This document shows positions 21,301-30,392 of a DNA stretch of 64,000 bases, in pieces. The translations under genes and the position numbers were made by a program. The stretch is taken from positions 1 through 64,000 of the forward strand of contig JARLHO010000125.1 of the NCBI GenBank assembly GCA_031292215.1. Direction: 5' to 3'. Under the pieces are notes generated by a model. That model was not told the DNA's origin and searched no databases. It saw only the letters and a program-made list of their open reading frames with translations. The stretch's first letter is position 1; every line of letters starts with the position of its first letter. The DNA comes from Syntrophobacteraceae bacterium (GTDB lineage: Bacteria > Desulfobacterota > Syntrophobacteria > Syntrophobacterales > Syntrophobacteraceae).

Positions 21301-21852
21301 TTATCCTACCGCACCCCTCTTCAAAGATTCTTTAAAATTAAGAAGCTGACGCTTTACACTCCCGTCTAAAACAAAATCGCCGATTTGGGCGAAAACCCCG
21401 CCCAGAAGTGAGGGATCCTGCTCAAACTCGACGACTATTTTCTTTCCCATCTTCTTTTCCAGCGCGGCGGCGATCTTTTCGATCTCGGCGGCGTCAAGCT
21501 TTACTGCCGCCCGCACCTTGGCCCTGGAAATATTGGAATGCTCGTCTATCAACCGGTGGTAATAGTCGGTAATTTCGGGCAAGTGCTGAATTCGCTTCTT
21601 ATCCACGAGAAGGTGTAGAAAGTTGCTAAGGACCGGGGACAGCTCCATTTGGGCCGCCACCTTCTGAAAAAGCCCCTTTTTCACCGCTTCGGGATAAAGA
21701 GGATTCCGGAGTATGTTCTCAAAGTCGGGGAAAGCCTTGAGGACTTGACTGAAGCCGTCCAGCTCCGCTCCATACTGCTCTATTGCATTGCCCTCGGCGG
21801 CAAGACTGAACAGAGCCCTCGAATAACGCTTCGCGATAACTTGGTTTTTCAC
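21301..21852 (-). CDS. atpH: F1 ATP synthase delta subunit
   Basis: Joins the F1 head to the peripheral stalk. 183 residues; starts KNQVIAKRYSRALFSLA and ends with the family motif DPSLLGGVFAQIGDFVLDGSV. The start overlaps the end of atpF by 4 bases and the stop abuts the atpA start. Confidence 0.95.
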   Translation of the reverse strand: MKNQVIAKRYSRALFSLAAEGNAIEQYGAELDGFSQVLKAFPDFENILRNPLYPEAVKKGLFQKVAAQMELSPVLSNFLHLLVDKKRIQHLPEITDYYHRLIDEHSNISRAKVRAAVKLDAAEIEKIAAALEKKMGKKIVVEFEQDPSLLGGVFAQIGDFVLDGSVKRQLLNFKESLKRGAVG

Positions 21853-22454
21853 TTCGCCTCCACCACCTTCGTCATGAATTCATTTACCAGACGTTGTTGA
21901 TCCTCGGCCCTGATTTTCTTTTGGATGATGGCTTCGGCGCCGGCAACAGCCAGATCGGCGACTTCGTCCTTTAGTTTTCCGCGCGCCGTTTGCATCTCCT
22001 GCTCGATTGCAACATGAGCCTGCTGCTGAATGTAGTCCGCTTCCCTGTGGGCAGCCTCGATGATCTTTTGCCTCTCGGCTTCCCCCTCGGAAATCAGCTC
22101 GTCGACAATCTTTTTGGTTTCCTCTTCCAGAGAATCCATCTTAGCCTGCACACGCGCATGCTCGGCTTTTGCCTCGGCCGTCCTGGTCTCCAGTTCGGAG
22201 AGCAAACTCTTAATTTCTTCTCTGCGCGCACTGAGGAAGTTGGCCATCGGTTTTTTTAGCAGCTTCACAAGCACCGCGACAACGATCGAGGTTGCCACCA
22301 CGCGGTATGCGAAATCTGTCCAGTTAAGGGGCTCGGCAGCCTCGGCCTCCGCGGCGAAAGCAGTGGCTAGCCAGGTCAAAGACAACACTACCCCGGCAAG
22401 GGAGGCAAACAATCCGGACTTAAATCTGTTCCCTCTTAGACTCGCGTGCATCAA
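21849..22454 (-). CDS. atpF: F0 ATP synthase subunit b
   Basis: Peripheral-stalk subunit. The 201-residue protein has an N-terminal hydrophobic segment (SLAGVVLSLTWLATAFAA, signal-like), a second hydrophobic stretch (FAYRVVATSIVVAVLVKLL) and then a long charged helix. The first hydrophobic segment ends in AFA-AEA, so it may be cleaved, as seen for b subunits of this phylum. It overlaps the preceding b' gene by 4 bases. Confidence 0.9.
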   Translation of the reverse strand: MMHASLRGNRFKSGLFASLAGVVLSLTWLATAFAAEAEAAEPLNWTDFAYRVVATSIVVAVLVKLLKKPMANFLSARREEIKSLLSELETRTAEAKAEHARVQAKMDSLEEETKKIVDELISEGEAERQKIIEAAHREADYIQQQAHVAIEQEMQTARGKLKDEVADLAVAGAEAIIQKKIRAEDQQRLVNEFMTKVVEAK

Positions 22455-22876
22455 ACCTTCCTCCCGAGAATCTTTTGCGCCAGTTCGCCTGAAAATGTTT
22501 TGACCTGCTGCTTGAGCTCCTTTCGAGCAACTCCGATGTCTTTCTGGATCTTTGCCCGCAGACCCTGAACTTTTTCGGCAGTCTCTTCGCCCACCTGCCT
22601 CAAAAGCTCCTTTTCCTGCTCGTACCCAGCCGCCTTGAGTTCCTGAATCCTCTGAGCGCCGCTCATCCTGGCATCCCGGAGCCTCGCATCGAAGTCGGAT
22701 AGCCCGGACTGCGACAGCCCTTCGATCCGTTCGATCCCTTCCTGCTTTTCCAGAACATGCCTTTTCCTCTCTGCCACTATCCGACGAATCGGGCGATACA
22801 ACACAAAATTCATCAGGATAAGAAACACAAGGAAATTGGCCATCTGGATAAAAAGCGAGTAATTGATATCGACCAT
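22451..22876 (-). CDS. atpF': F0 ATP synthase subunit b' (second b-type subunit)
   Basis: 141 residues, one N-terminal membrane helix (MANFLVFLILMNFVLYRPIRRIV) followed by an amphipathic coiled coil. This pairing of b' and b genes in front of atpH is typical of Desulfobacterota, cyanobacteria and others that use a b-b' heterodimer stalk. First gene of the operon; the a and c subunit genes (atpB, atpE) are not in the window and must lie elsewhere. Confidence 0.9.
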   Translation of the reverse strand: MVDINYSLFIQMANFLVFLILMNFVLYRPIRRIVAERKRHVLEKQEGIERIEGLSQSGLSDFDARLRDARMSGAQRIQELKAAGYEQEKELLRQVGEETAEKVQGLRAKIQKDIGVARKELKQQVKTFSGELAQKILGRKV

Positions 22877-22908
22877 CTTACTCCACCCTCCCGCTTAGAC
22901 AAAAAATC

Positions 22909-22926
22909 ACATGTCTTAAGACATGT
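22909..22926. promoter_or_regulatory. 18-bp perfect palindrome before the atp operon
   Basis: ACATGTCTTAAGACATGT is an exact palindrome 33 bases before the first atp gene. In the minus-strand transcript it would form a 7-bp stem with a TTAA loop followed by GATTTTTTG, which is terminator-like though AU-rich. It is therefore either an operator for a dimeric regulator or a leader attenuator of the atp operon. Confidence 0.55.
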
Positions 22927-23049
22927 ATGCTCGCGGTCGCTAATCAGTCTGTTCCGATTCGGAAAGACCCTACTAGGTTAATAAAGACCATACGCGGCCA
23001 TCAACTGCAGGCCGCCAAAAGAGCCGGGCTTCTTTCGCCGGTAACCTCG

Positions 23050-23072
23050 CCCCCCCTTTTTTTTAAAAAGGG
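23050..23072. terminator. C7T8/A5G3 hairpin, possible terminator
   Basis: CCCTTTTT (23054-23061), TTT, AAAAAGGG (23065-23072) makes an 8-bp stem within a longer C7T8 run. It resembles the dispersed element at 5482-5502. It lies in the gap between rodA and the atp operon. The rest of 22927-23290 shows no gene. Confidence 0.4.
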
Positions 23073-23290
23073 AAAAGCCGCTCGGTTTCCCTCACCAGGC
23101 GAAAAGCCCCATTTCCCGAATCGAGCGCCACTCTTGCCTGACCCGGCCAAAACTTGCGATCGCCGGCAGGCGCAAACGGGCAAAACTGAATCCGTCAAAC
23201 TGACTACAGGTAAACTTCTATGGGCGTGCTTACTAGCACAGGTAAGCCATCTTGGCAAGTGAAAAGCAAAAAGATTCACAATAATAAAGG

Positions 23291-23324
23291 AGCGGGGAGC
23301 AGGAAGCCGGAAGCGGGAAGCGGG
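23291..23324. repeat. Heptanucleotide array AGCGGGN, five units
   Basis: Five successive 7-base units (AGCGGGG, AGCAGGA, AGCCGGA, AGCGGGA, AGCGGG) lie about 30 bases past the rodA stop. They are followed by an 8-base repeat (GATTCACC twice, 23333-23348). The unit is the reverse complement of the one in the larger array at 57088-57204. Confidence 0.75.
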
Positions 23325-23352
23325 CCGCCCCGATTCACCGATTCACCGATTT

Positions 23353-24468
23353 TTAATGCGTTTGAAACACGTAACGGCGCATGCTAACATTTTCCGCCAA
23401 TCCGACGGCAAGGCACAGGGCAATGATCGAAGAACCGCCGTAGCTTACAAACGGCAGCGTTATGCCCACGACCGGAAGAAGTCCCAGCACCATGCCGATG
23501 TTTATCAGCGCCTGCCACATGATAAGGCCCCCCACTCCGACGACTATTAGCGAGCCGAACCTGTCGCGGGATCTGGCAGCGATTCGCAGTATCAGAAAAA
23601 TCAGCAGGCCAAACAGCAAAATGAGTGCAGCGCAGCCCACAAACCCCCATTCTTCGGCCCAGACCGAGAAGATGAAATCCGTTTGCTTTTCAGGCAGAAA
23701 ACGGAGCTTATTCTGCGTGCCGTTAAGAAACCCCTTCCCCCAAAGCATTCCCGATCCTATGGCGATCTTTGACTGCCGTATGTGGTAGCCCGCGCCCAGT
23801 GGATCGCGGTCGGGGCTTAGAAGGATCAAAACCCGCTGTTTTTGGTAAGGTTTTAGCACGCGCTGCCACACGGGCAAAAGGAGGGGAATTATGGTCAAAA
23901 TAAGTATCGCGAGGTATCTCCAGCGAACGCCGACAAAAAGAATCATCGAACCGGCCGTAGCCGCCAAAGCGATCGCGCTCCCAAGATCGGGTTCGGCAAG
24001 GACAAGCAGCACGGGCAATATGACCATCCCAACCGGAAGGATCAGCTTTCGAAAGTTGGGAAAGTTTGAGACCTCCTGCGAGGAGAAGTAGCCCGATAGC
24101 CAGATGATGATAATAACTTTTACAAACTCCGAGGGCTGGAACTGAAAGCCTGCGATTTCGAGCCACCTCTTCGAGCCGTTTACCTCTTTTCCCACGAGCA
24201 AAACGGCCGCCAGCAAGAACACGATTATTCCGTAGAGCCAGGGGCTAAGAGCCCTCAAGCGCTGGTAGTTTATAAAAAGGGATCCGCACATGACCGCAAA
24301 ACCCACCACCAGCCAGATAATCTGCTTTACAAAGAGATTATTGGTCGGCCGGGCCTGAATCTGCGGGTAAACGGCGGAGTAGATGCTAAGCAGTCCGATG
24401 CATAGGATCGCCATCATAGTCCAGATAACGGACCAGTCGAAGTTTTCTATAAGGCGTCTGTCCATCAT
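23353..24468 (-). CDS. rodA: Rod-shape peptidoglycan polymerase RodA (SEDS family)
   Basis: SEDS glycosyltransferase that polymerises glycan strands with PBP2 during elongation; polytopic inner-membrane protein. From the ATG at 24468 (MMDRRLIENFDWSVIW) it has 371 residues with about ten hydrophobic segments and the SEDS signatures LAEPDLGSAI, GKGFLNGTQNKLRFLPEKQTD in the middle loop, and GITLPFVSYGGSSI near the end. The reading frame is open back to 24531 through a GTG that abuts the mrdA stop, but that extension is non-homologous. Last gene of mreB-C-D-mrdA-rodA. Confidence 0.93.
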   Translation of the reverse strand: MMDRRLIENFDWSVIWTMMAILCIGLLSIYSAVYPQIQARPTNNLFVKQIIWLVVGFAVMCGSLFINYQRLRALSPWLYGIIVFLLAAVLLVGKEVNGSKRWLEIAGFQFQPSEFVKVIIIIWLSGYFSSQEVSNFPNFRKLILPVGMVILPVLLVLAEPDLGSAIALAATAGSMILFVGVRWRYLAILILTIIPLLLPVWQRVLKPYQKQRVLILLSPDRDPLGAGYHIRQSKIAIGSGMLWGKGFLNGTQNKLRFLPEKQTDFIFSVWAEEWGFVGCAALILLFGLLIFLILRIAARSRDRFGSLIVVGVGGLIMWQALINIGMVLGLLPVVGITLPFVSYGGSSIIALCLAVGLAENVSMRRYVFQTH

Positions 24469-24531
24469 AGCAGGTAGTTGCCTTCCAAGACTTTTCCCCC
24501 AAACCGCATCCAGCCAAAAGGCGCGGCACAC

Positions 24532-26391
24532 CTACCGTTTGGCAGACTGATGCTTGCCTTTCAAATAAGCCATGATCACCTGCTTTACCAAAGGCCCCGC
24601 AGCCGATCCTCCGTGTCCGCCGTGCTCAACGATTGCGGCAACGCATATCTTGGGATCCGAGGCAGGCGCATAGCCAACAAACCACGCGTCGTCCTTGTCA
24701 TTTTCACCGGCTTTATGCCCCCCCCGGCCCAACCCCACGACCTGGGCCGTGCCCGTTTTTCCGGCAATCGGATACGCTGCGTCATACAAGCTGTGGGCCG
24801 TTCCCCCCGGCTCTCCCACAACCTCGGTCAAACCCTTTTGCACCAGCTCAAACCAACTCCTCTCGATGGGGATCTCGCGCTTTAGCCTGGGCCCCGCTCC
24901 CGCGACTTCCCCCGGGGCCATCCCCTCGACCCGATTTACCACGTAAGGCGTCCACAGCTTCCCGCCATTGGCGATCGCCCCGTAGGCCACGGCCATCTGC
25001 AGTGGAGTCACCAGGTCGTAGCCCTGCCCGATGGATATGGATATGGTTTCCCCCATCTGCCACGGGACCCCGGTAGCCCGTTTTTTCCAACCGGAGGTGG
25101 GGATCAGCCCGGGGTTTTCCCCGGGAAGGCCTATGCCCGTCTTTGCCCCGAGCCCGAACATTTTCACATATTGGGCCAATCGATCGACGCCCATCTTGAG
25201 CCCGGTGTGGTAGAAAAAAACATCGCAACTCTGCATGAGAGCCCTTTCGACAGAAATCGTGCCGTGGCCGCCCTTTCTCCAGCAGTGATACTGGCGCCCG
25301 GCAAAGGACAAGTAGCCGGGGCACTGGAAGGTGGTGGTCGGGGTGATCGCCCCGCACTGAAGCGCGCCAAGAGCCACCAGCGGCTTATAGGTGGACCCCG
25401 GGGGATAGGCCGCCCCGCTGACCCGGTTTAGCAGAGGATGGCCGGGGTCTTTGGCCATCTCCGTCCAATCGCTTTCGCTCAGCCCCTTTATGAACTTTTC
25501 CTGGTTGAAGGTGGGGCTCGATGCAAAAGCGAGCACCTCTCCATCGTCGGGGTCCACCGCGACAATCGCTCCGGCTTTTCCCGCAAGAGCCGATTCGGCG
25601 GTCCTTTGCACATCCATATCGATTGTAAGCCACAGATCGTGGCCCGCAACAGGGGGCTGCTCCTGGAGCAACCGCACACGTCTTCCCACCGCGTCGACTT
25701 CTACCTGCCGGTGTCCCCGCACGCCGTGAAGATACTTTTCAAACGCGCACTCGACCCCGATCTTGCCGATATCCTCACCGGGATAATAGCCGGAATATTT
25801 TCCGCTCTTAATCTCCTTTTCCGTAATCTGGCTGAGATAGCCGATGAGGTGAGCCGCCGTTCCGTCCCAGTTGTATTCACGCTTGGGCGCGATCACTATC
25901 TCTACGCCCGGAAGCCGGATAAGGTCCGCCTCAACCCTTGCCAGGCAATCCCTGTCCATGTCGGAGAGAAGCTTTATCGGAATGAACCGGGGGGAGCCTT
26001 TGTTGGCCTCGACGATCGAAAACAGATCCGCTGGATCGCACTCGCACAACCGGGCAAGTTCTTTGATCGTACCATCAAGATCCCCTACGTCCTCGCGCAC
26101 GAGCATCAGGTCGTAAGCCGGACGGTTCTCAACGATTGGCACGCCGTTTCTATCGAATATAATCCCGCGCGGCGCCTCGATGTCCTCCACCCGGATCCGG
26201 TTATTTTCCGACTGGTAGCGGTAATACTGCCCGCAGATCGCCTGCAGGTACCACAGCCGCGCAAGGTATACCATCATCATAAGAAGCATGATCGCAAAAA
26301 ACACGATATACTGCTTCTTAAATGAAAGCGACTCGGCGCTCTCAAGATTTATCAGTTTCGGTCCGTCCAGCTTTCTGCCCTTTGTTTTCAT
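24532..26391 (-). CDS. mrdA: Penicillin-binding protein 2 (elongation transpeptidase)
   Basis: Class B PBP that cross-links peptidoglycan during rod elongation. One N-terminal membrane helix (IVFFAIMLLMMMVYLARLW), the pedestal domain with EAPRGIIFDRNG, and a transpeptidase domain with the active-site motif STYK (Ser337 when counted from the GTG at 26403), the second motif SCD in LMQSCDVFFYH, and KTGTAQ. The ATG at 26391 is preferred; the upstream GTG at 26403 adds four residues and neither has a strong ribosome site. Confidence 0.93.
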   Translation of the reverse strand: MKTKGRKLDGPKLINLESAESLSFKKQYIVFFAIMLLMMMVYLARLWYLQAICGQYYRYQSENNRIRVEDIEAPRGIIFDRNGVPIVENRPAYDLMLVREDVGDLDGTIKELARLCECDPADLFSIVEANKGSPRFIPIKLLSDMDRDCLARVEADLIRLPGVEIVIAPKREYNWDGTAAHLIGYLSQITEKEIKSGKYSGYYPGEDIGKIGVECAFEKYLHGVRGHRQVEVDAVGRRVRLLQEQPPVAGHDLWLTIDMDVQRTAESALAGKAGAIVAVDPDDGEVLAFASSPTFNQEKFIKGLSESDWTEMAKDPGHPLLNRVSGAAYPPGSTYKPLVALGALQCGAITPTTTFQCPGYLSFAGRQYHCWRKGGHGTISVERALMQSCDVFFYHTGLKMGVDRLAQYVKMFGLGAKTGIGLPGENPGLIPTSGWKKRATGVPWQMGETISISIGQGYDLVTPLQMAVAYGAIANGGKLWTPYVVNRVEGMAPGEVAGAGPRLKREIPIERSWFELVQKGLTEVVGEPGGTAHSLYDAAYPIAGKTGTAQVVGLGRGGHKAGENDKDDAWFVGYAPASDPKICVAAIVEHGGHGGSAAGPLVKQVIMAYLKGKHQSAKR

Positions 26392-26412
26392 TTCTTGGAA
26401 CACCCGATCCGC

Positions 26413-26934
26413 TCAGCCGTTAATCGTTTCCTGGCTCAACAGCGGATAGATCAAAAGGGGCGCAATTGTCGCCGAAAGAAGCGTTCGGATGCAGAGGCTG
26501 ACCCATATGGAGGTGAGCGTGGCCGAATCCGTTGGAACATAGGACAGAAAAAGGCCAAGGGCAATCGACTGACCAAGACCGCACAGCCCCACCAGCCCCA
26601 ATTGGTAGGCGGGATTGCAGCAGTCGAAATTTTCCGATGCCATGTTCACCAGGCAAACGGTTACCACGTAGGAACCCACATGAAGACCCCAGAATTCCCC
26701 CGAAAACACATCCACGACAAACCCAAGGGAGCCGGCCCACAAAAGGCCCGCCATCGGCGACCATTCCACGGCGACCGCGAACATGAACGACAGTAAAAGA
26801 TCTATGCGCAAAGCGGCGTAGGGAAGCTGCGGAACGATTTGGCCCTGCAGCGCGAGCAGCAAAAAACCGGAGGAAAAAAACTTGAGAGCCTTTTTCACGG
26901 TTACACCTTGAGGCATGGACCGGGAAGCGATCAT
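26413..26934 (-). CDS. mreD: Rod-shape determining protein MreD
   Basis: Small integral membrane protein (173 residues) of the elongasome. It shows five or six hydrophobic segments and the MreD-like WSPMAGLLWAGSLGFVVDVFSG in the middle, which marks the family. Start overlaps the mreC stop by 4 bases. Confidence 0.88.
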   Translation of the reverse strand: MIASRSMPQGVTVKKALKFFSSGFLLLALQGQIVPQLPYAALRIDLLLSFMFAVAVEWSPMAGLLWAGSLGFVVDVFSGEFWGLHVGSYVVTVCLVNMASENFDCCNPAYQLGLVGLCGLGQSIALGLFLSYVPTDSATLTSIWVSLCIRTLLSATIAPLLIYPLLSQETING

Positions 26935-28055
26935 CGCCGCTTCTCTTTGGGGCCGGGTCTTGCCGGAGGAGCCGGCCGCGTCTGCCCGCGAACCCCGTTT
27001 CGAACCTTTGCCGCCGACTCGACGCGATGCCCCTTGGCCTTCTTATCCGCTCCGGCCCCATGTCCGGCGCCCGCGGCCTTTACCGGGCGCTTGTCCCGGG
27101 GGGGGGCCCCCACAGACTTTTTAGACTCTTTTTTTCCCCGAACGACACAAGGCTTCCCGGCGGGCTTCGGGGCCGCGGAGTCAGCAGTTTCAGGGCGGAT
27201 GTTTTCCAGGGGGCCCATCTCGATTTTCCCCCGTTTGATTATCAGCACCTCTTCGAGCGTGCTCAACTGCACGAGGGGTTTTACGTCGATTCTCTGGAAC
27301 ATGCTCGCCGGGTCCTTGTAGACCGAATGGACGATGCCCAGCTTCAACCCCTTGGGGAATATGCCGTCTTTTCCCGAAGTGATCATCAGGTCGCCCTCTT
27401 CGATATCGAGGTTGGCGCTCACATATTTTAGGACACACCCGTTAACATCTTTTCCGCTCAAAATCCCCCGCACCCGGTTGCGCTCGTCGATGGCGTCAAC
27501 CGCCGATCCCTGATCGGTTATCAGCAAGACCCGACTGTAGTGGTTGGAGACATCGAGGATGCGCCCGATGACCCCCTCCTCGTTTACAACGGGCATGTCG
27601 GCCCCCACCCCGTCGCTAAACCCCTTATCCACCATCAAGGTCTGGAACCATCCGGTCAAATCGTGGACCACCACCTGGGCGGCTATGGTCTGATAGCCCG
27701 TAGTCTTTTTGAAGTCCAAAAGCCGCCGTAACTGTTGGTTTTCGACAAACGCTTCCTGGTAGGAAGTTAACTGGTTTTGCAAAACAGAGATCCGGGTCTT
27801 TAGAGATTCATTCTCGCTACGCAGATTTTTTAGCCAGATGTAGTCTTTAAAAAACCCCTCGAAATTGGATACAACTCTTCCCACCAGTTCCAGCGGAGGA
27901 CTGCCCACCTCGGTTACGAAACGCTGCAACCGATCCATTTTGTCAGGGGTTCTAAAATTTAGGGAAAATATATAGAGAAAGGCGCTGACAAAGACAAGGG
28001 CCAGAAGTGCGCCACGCAACCGGCGAAGCCATACGCCCGTACTAAAAAATCTCAT
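26931..28055 (-). CDS. mreC: Rod-shape determining protein MreC with long basic tail
   Basis: Periplasmic scaffold protein anchored by one N-terminal helix (LRGALLALVFVSAFLYIFSL), followed by a coiled coil and the two beta-barrel domains (VVNEEGVIGRILDVSNHYSRVLLITDQGSAVDA spans the first). The start used is the ATG at 28055 (MRFFSTGVWLRR); the frame is open to 28127 but that part is unlike MreC. The last roughly 90 residues, after GPLENIRPE, are low in complexity and strongly basic (Lys, Arg, Pro, Ala), which is not part of the MreC fold. Confidence 0.92.
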   Translation of the reverse strand: MRFFSTGVWLRRLRGALLALVFVSAFLYIFSLNFRTPDKMDRLQRFVTEVGSPPLELVGRVVSNFEGFFKDYIWLKNLRSENESLKTRISVLQNQLTSYQEAFVENQQLRRLLDFKKTTGYQTIAAQVVVHDLTGWFQTLMVDKGFSDGVGADMPVVNEEGVIGRILDVSNHYSRVLLITDQGSAVDAIDERNRVRGILSGKDVNGCVLKYVSANLDIEEGDLMITSGKDGIFPKGLKLGIVHSVYKDPASMFQRIDVKPLVQLSTLEEVLIIKRGKIEMGPLENIRPETADSAAPKPAGKPCVVRGKKESKKSVGAPPRDKRPVKAAGAGHGAGADKKAKGHRVESAAKVRNGVRGQTRPAPPARPGPKEKRR

Positions 28056-28139
28056 ATCCGGCACTTCGATTCGAAAACATTGGCCCGCCGGGCCGCAAAA
28101 CCGCGCACCCCAAGGCTGCGCGGACACCGTTTAAAGACT

Positions 28140-29189
<1,050 letters not shown>

Positions 29190-29244
29190 TCAAACCAGTT
29201 TTTACGGCGCCCCCTACATAACACGTGAGGCGCACCTCGCGCAA

Positions 29245-29474
29245 CGCCTAAGAGAAAATGCTACGAATTAGCGGCTAATTTGCCGCAATCCATCCGAAAA
29301 CCATAGCCCGGCCGGCCCGCGGACAAAACCTTATGTCGCCTCCACAAATTGTCCACTGTTCAATGGGGCGGGGCGGATGGCCCCAAAATGTTTCGGCGGC
29401 GCATCGAATTAGTGTGGAATTTTTTTACGGGTTAATAGACAATACCACTACCTTGGGCGGCACTTTTTGCATTC
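29245..29474. other. Divergent intergenic region between mreB and rpmH
   Basis: AT-rich stretches alternate with GC-rich ones; no gene. I looked for DnaA boxes because rpmH often borders oriC. TTGTCCACT near 29350 and TGTGGAATT near 29413 each differ from TTATCCACA in two or more positions, and there is no cluster. Confidence 0.4.
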
Positions 29475-29504
29475 TTGACAAGTGGCGCGATTTGCGATTA
29501 AAAT
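29475..29504 (+). promoter_or_regulatory. Sigma-70 promoter of rpmH-rnpA operon
   Basis: A perfect -35 TTGACA (29475-29480) and -10 TAAAAT (29499-29504) are separated by 18 bases. Transcription would begin near 29511, giving a leader of about 90 nt before rpmH. Confidence 0.75.
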
Positions 29505-29601
29505 AGAGTTTTTGTGTGCGCCGCGTCGTCTAAACGGCTCCGAGCGAACCTCCCGCGCTGTTTTCGGCGGGCAATTCATACCTGTAGAGGAAGCGTTACT
29601 T

Positions 29602-29739
29602 ATGTCTAAAAGAACATATCAACCCAGCAATATCAAAAGAAATCGCACCCACGGCTTCCTTGAACGCATGTCCACAAAGGCCGGACGCGATGTGCTAAAG
29701 CGCCGGCGCGCAAAGGGCAGAAAACGCCTCTCGGTGTAA
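29602..29739 (+). CDS. rpmH: Ribosomal protein L34
   Basis: 45-residue large-subunit protein: starts [18 protein letters not shown], ends [26 protein letters not shown] (29587-29594) precedes the ATG at 29602; the upstream in-frame extension to 29482 is leader sequence. First gene of rpmH-rnpA-yidD-yidC-jag-mnmE-rsmG. Confidence 0.97.
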   Translation: MSKRTYQPSNIKRNRTHGFLERMSTKAGRDVLKRRRAKGRKRLSV

Positions 29740-29777
29740 GAACAGATGGAGTCCCGGAATCTTCGGATCGCAAATCC

Positions 29778-30137
29778 TTGACGGCCCCGCACAGCTTCGG
29801 CCCTCATGAAAGAATTCGTTGTTCCGCCGATTTCCAGCGAGTAAAAATGGCGGGGAAACGCACGAAATCCTACCATTTCGGCCTGAATTTCCTTCCCAAT
29901 GGTCTCGAACATCATCGACTGGGCCTTATTGTGCAAAAGCGGTTCTGGCCGGAGGCAGTCTGGCGCAACCGTATCAAAAGGGTCATCCGCGAATGGTTTA
30001 GACTATATAAGGGGGAAATTCCACGACCGGCAAAAGATATCGTCGTAATTGCCCGCCAGGGAGCGGAAAAACTTTCGCCGGAAGAGCTCCGAAGGGAGTT
30101 CTCCCGGGTTTTCCAGGGACAGGAAAATGGCCGATGA
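29778..30137 (+). CDS. rnpA: Ribonuclease P protein component
   Basis: Protein cofactor of RNase P, which matures tRNA 5' ends. 119 residues with the RNR signature [15 protein letters not shown] and the N-terminal [20 protein letters not shown] that contacts precursor tRNA. The start is set at TTG 29778, since no ATG lies ahead of the conserved region. Its stop overlaps the yidD start by 4 bases. Confidence 0.93.
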   Translation: MTAPHSFGPHERIRCSADFQRVKMAGKRTKSYHFGLNFLPNGLEHHRLGLIVQKRFWPEAVWRNRIKRVIREWFRLYKGEIPRPAKDIVVIARQGAEKLSPEELRREFSRVFQGQENGR

Positions 30138-30370
30138 TCCGGTGGATATTTCTGGGTCTGATTCGAACCTATCAAATCATGATCTCGCCGCTGTTTCCTC
30201 AGGCCTGCCGATTTTCGCCGAGTTGTTCCCGCTATGCCTACGATGCGATCGAAATTCACGGCGTCCCAAGGGGAATCTACCTTGGTCTAAGACGCGTTCT
30301 GCGTTGCCACCCTTTTAGCCCTGGCGGATATGACCCCGTTCCCCAACGCTCGTTTGGTAGCGACAAGTAA
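30134..30370 (+). CDS. yidD: Membrane protein insertion efficiency factor YidD
   Basis: Small (78 residues) amphipathic membrane-associated protein that assists YidC. The family motif with three Cys residues is clear: [19 protein letters not shown] and [18 protein letters not shown]. Coupled to rnpA by an ATGA overlap and followed by yidC after 22 bases. Confidence 0.95.
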   Translation: MIRWIFLGLIRTYQIMISPLFPQACRFSPSCSRYAYDAIEIHGVPRGIYLGLRRVLRCHPFSPGGYDPVPQRSFGSDK

Positions 30371-30392
30371 AGATTAACGGAGATTTGCTTAC

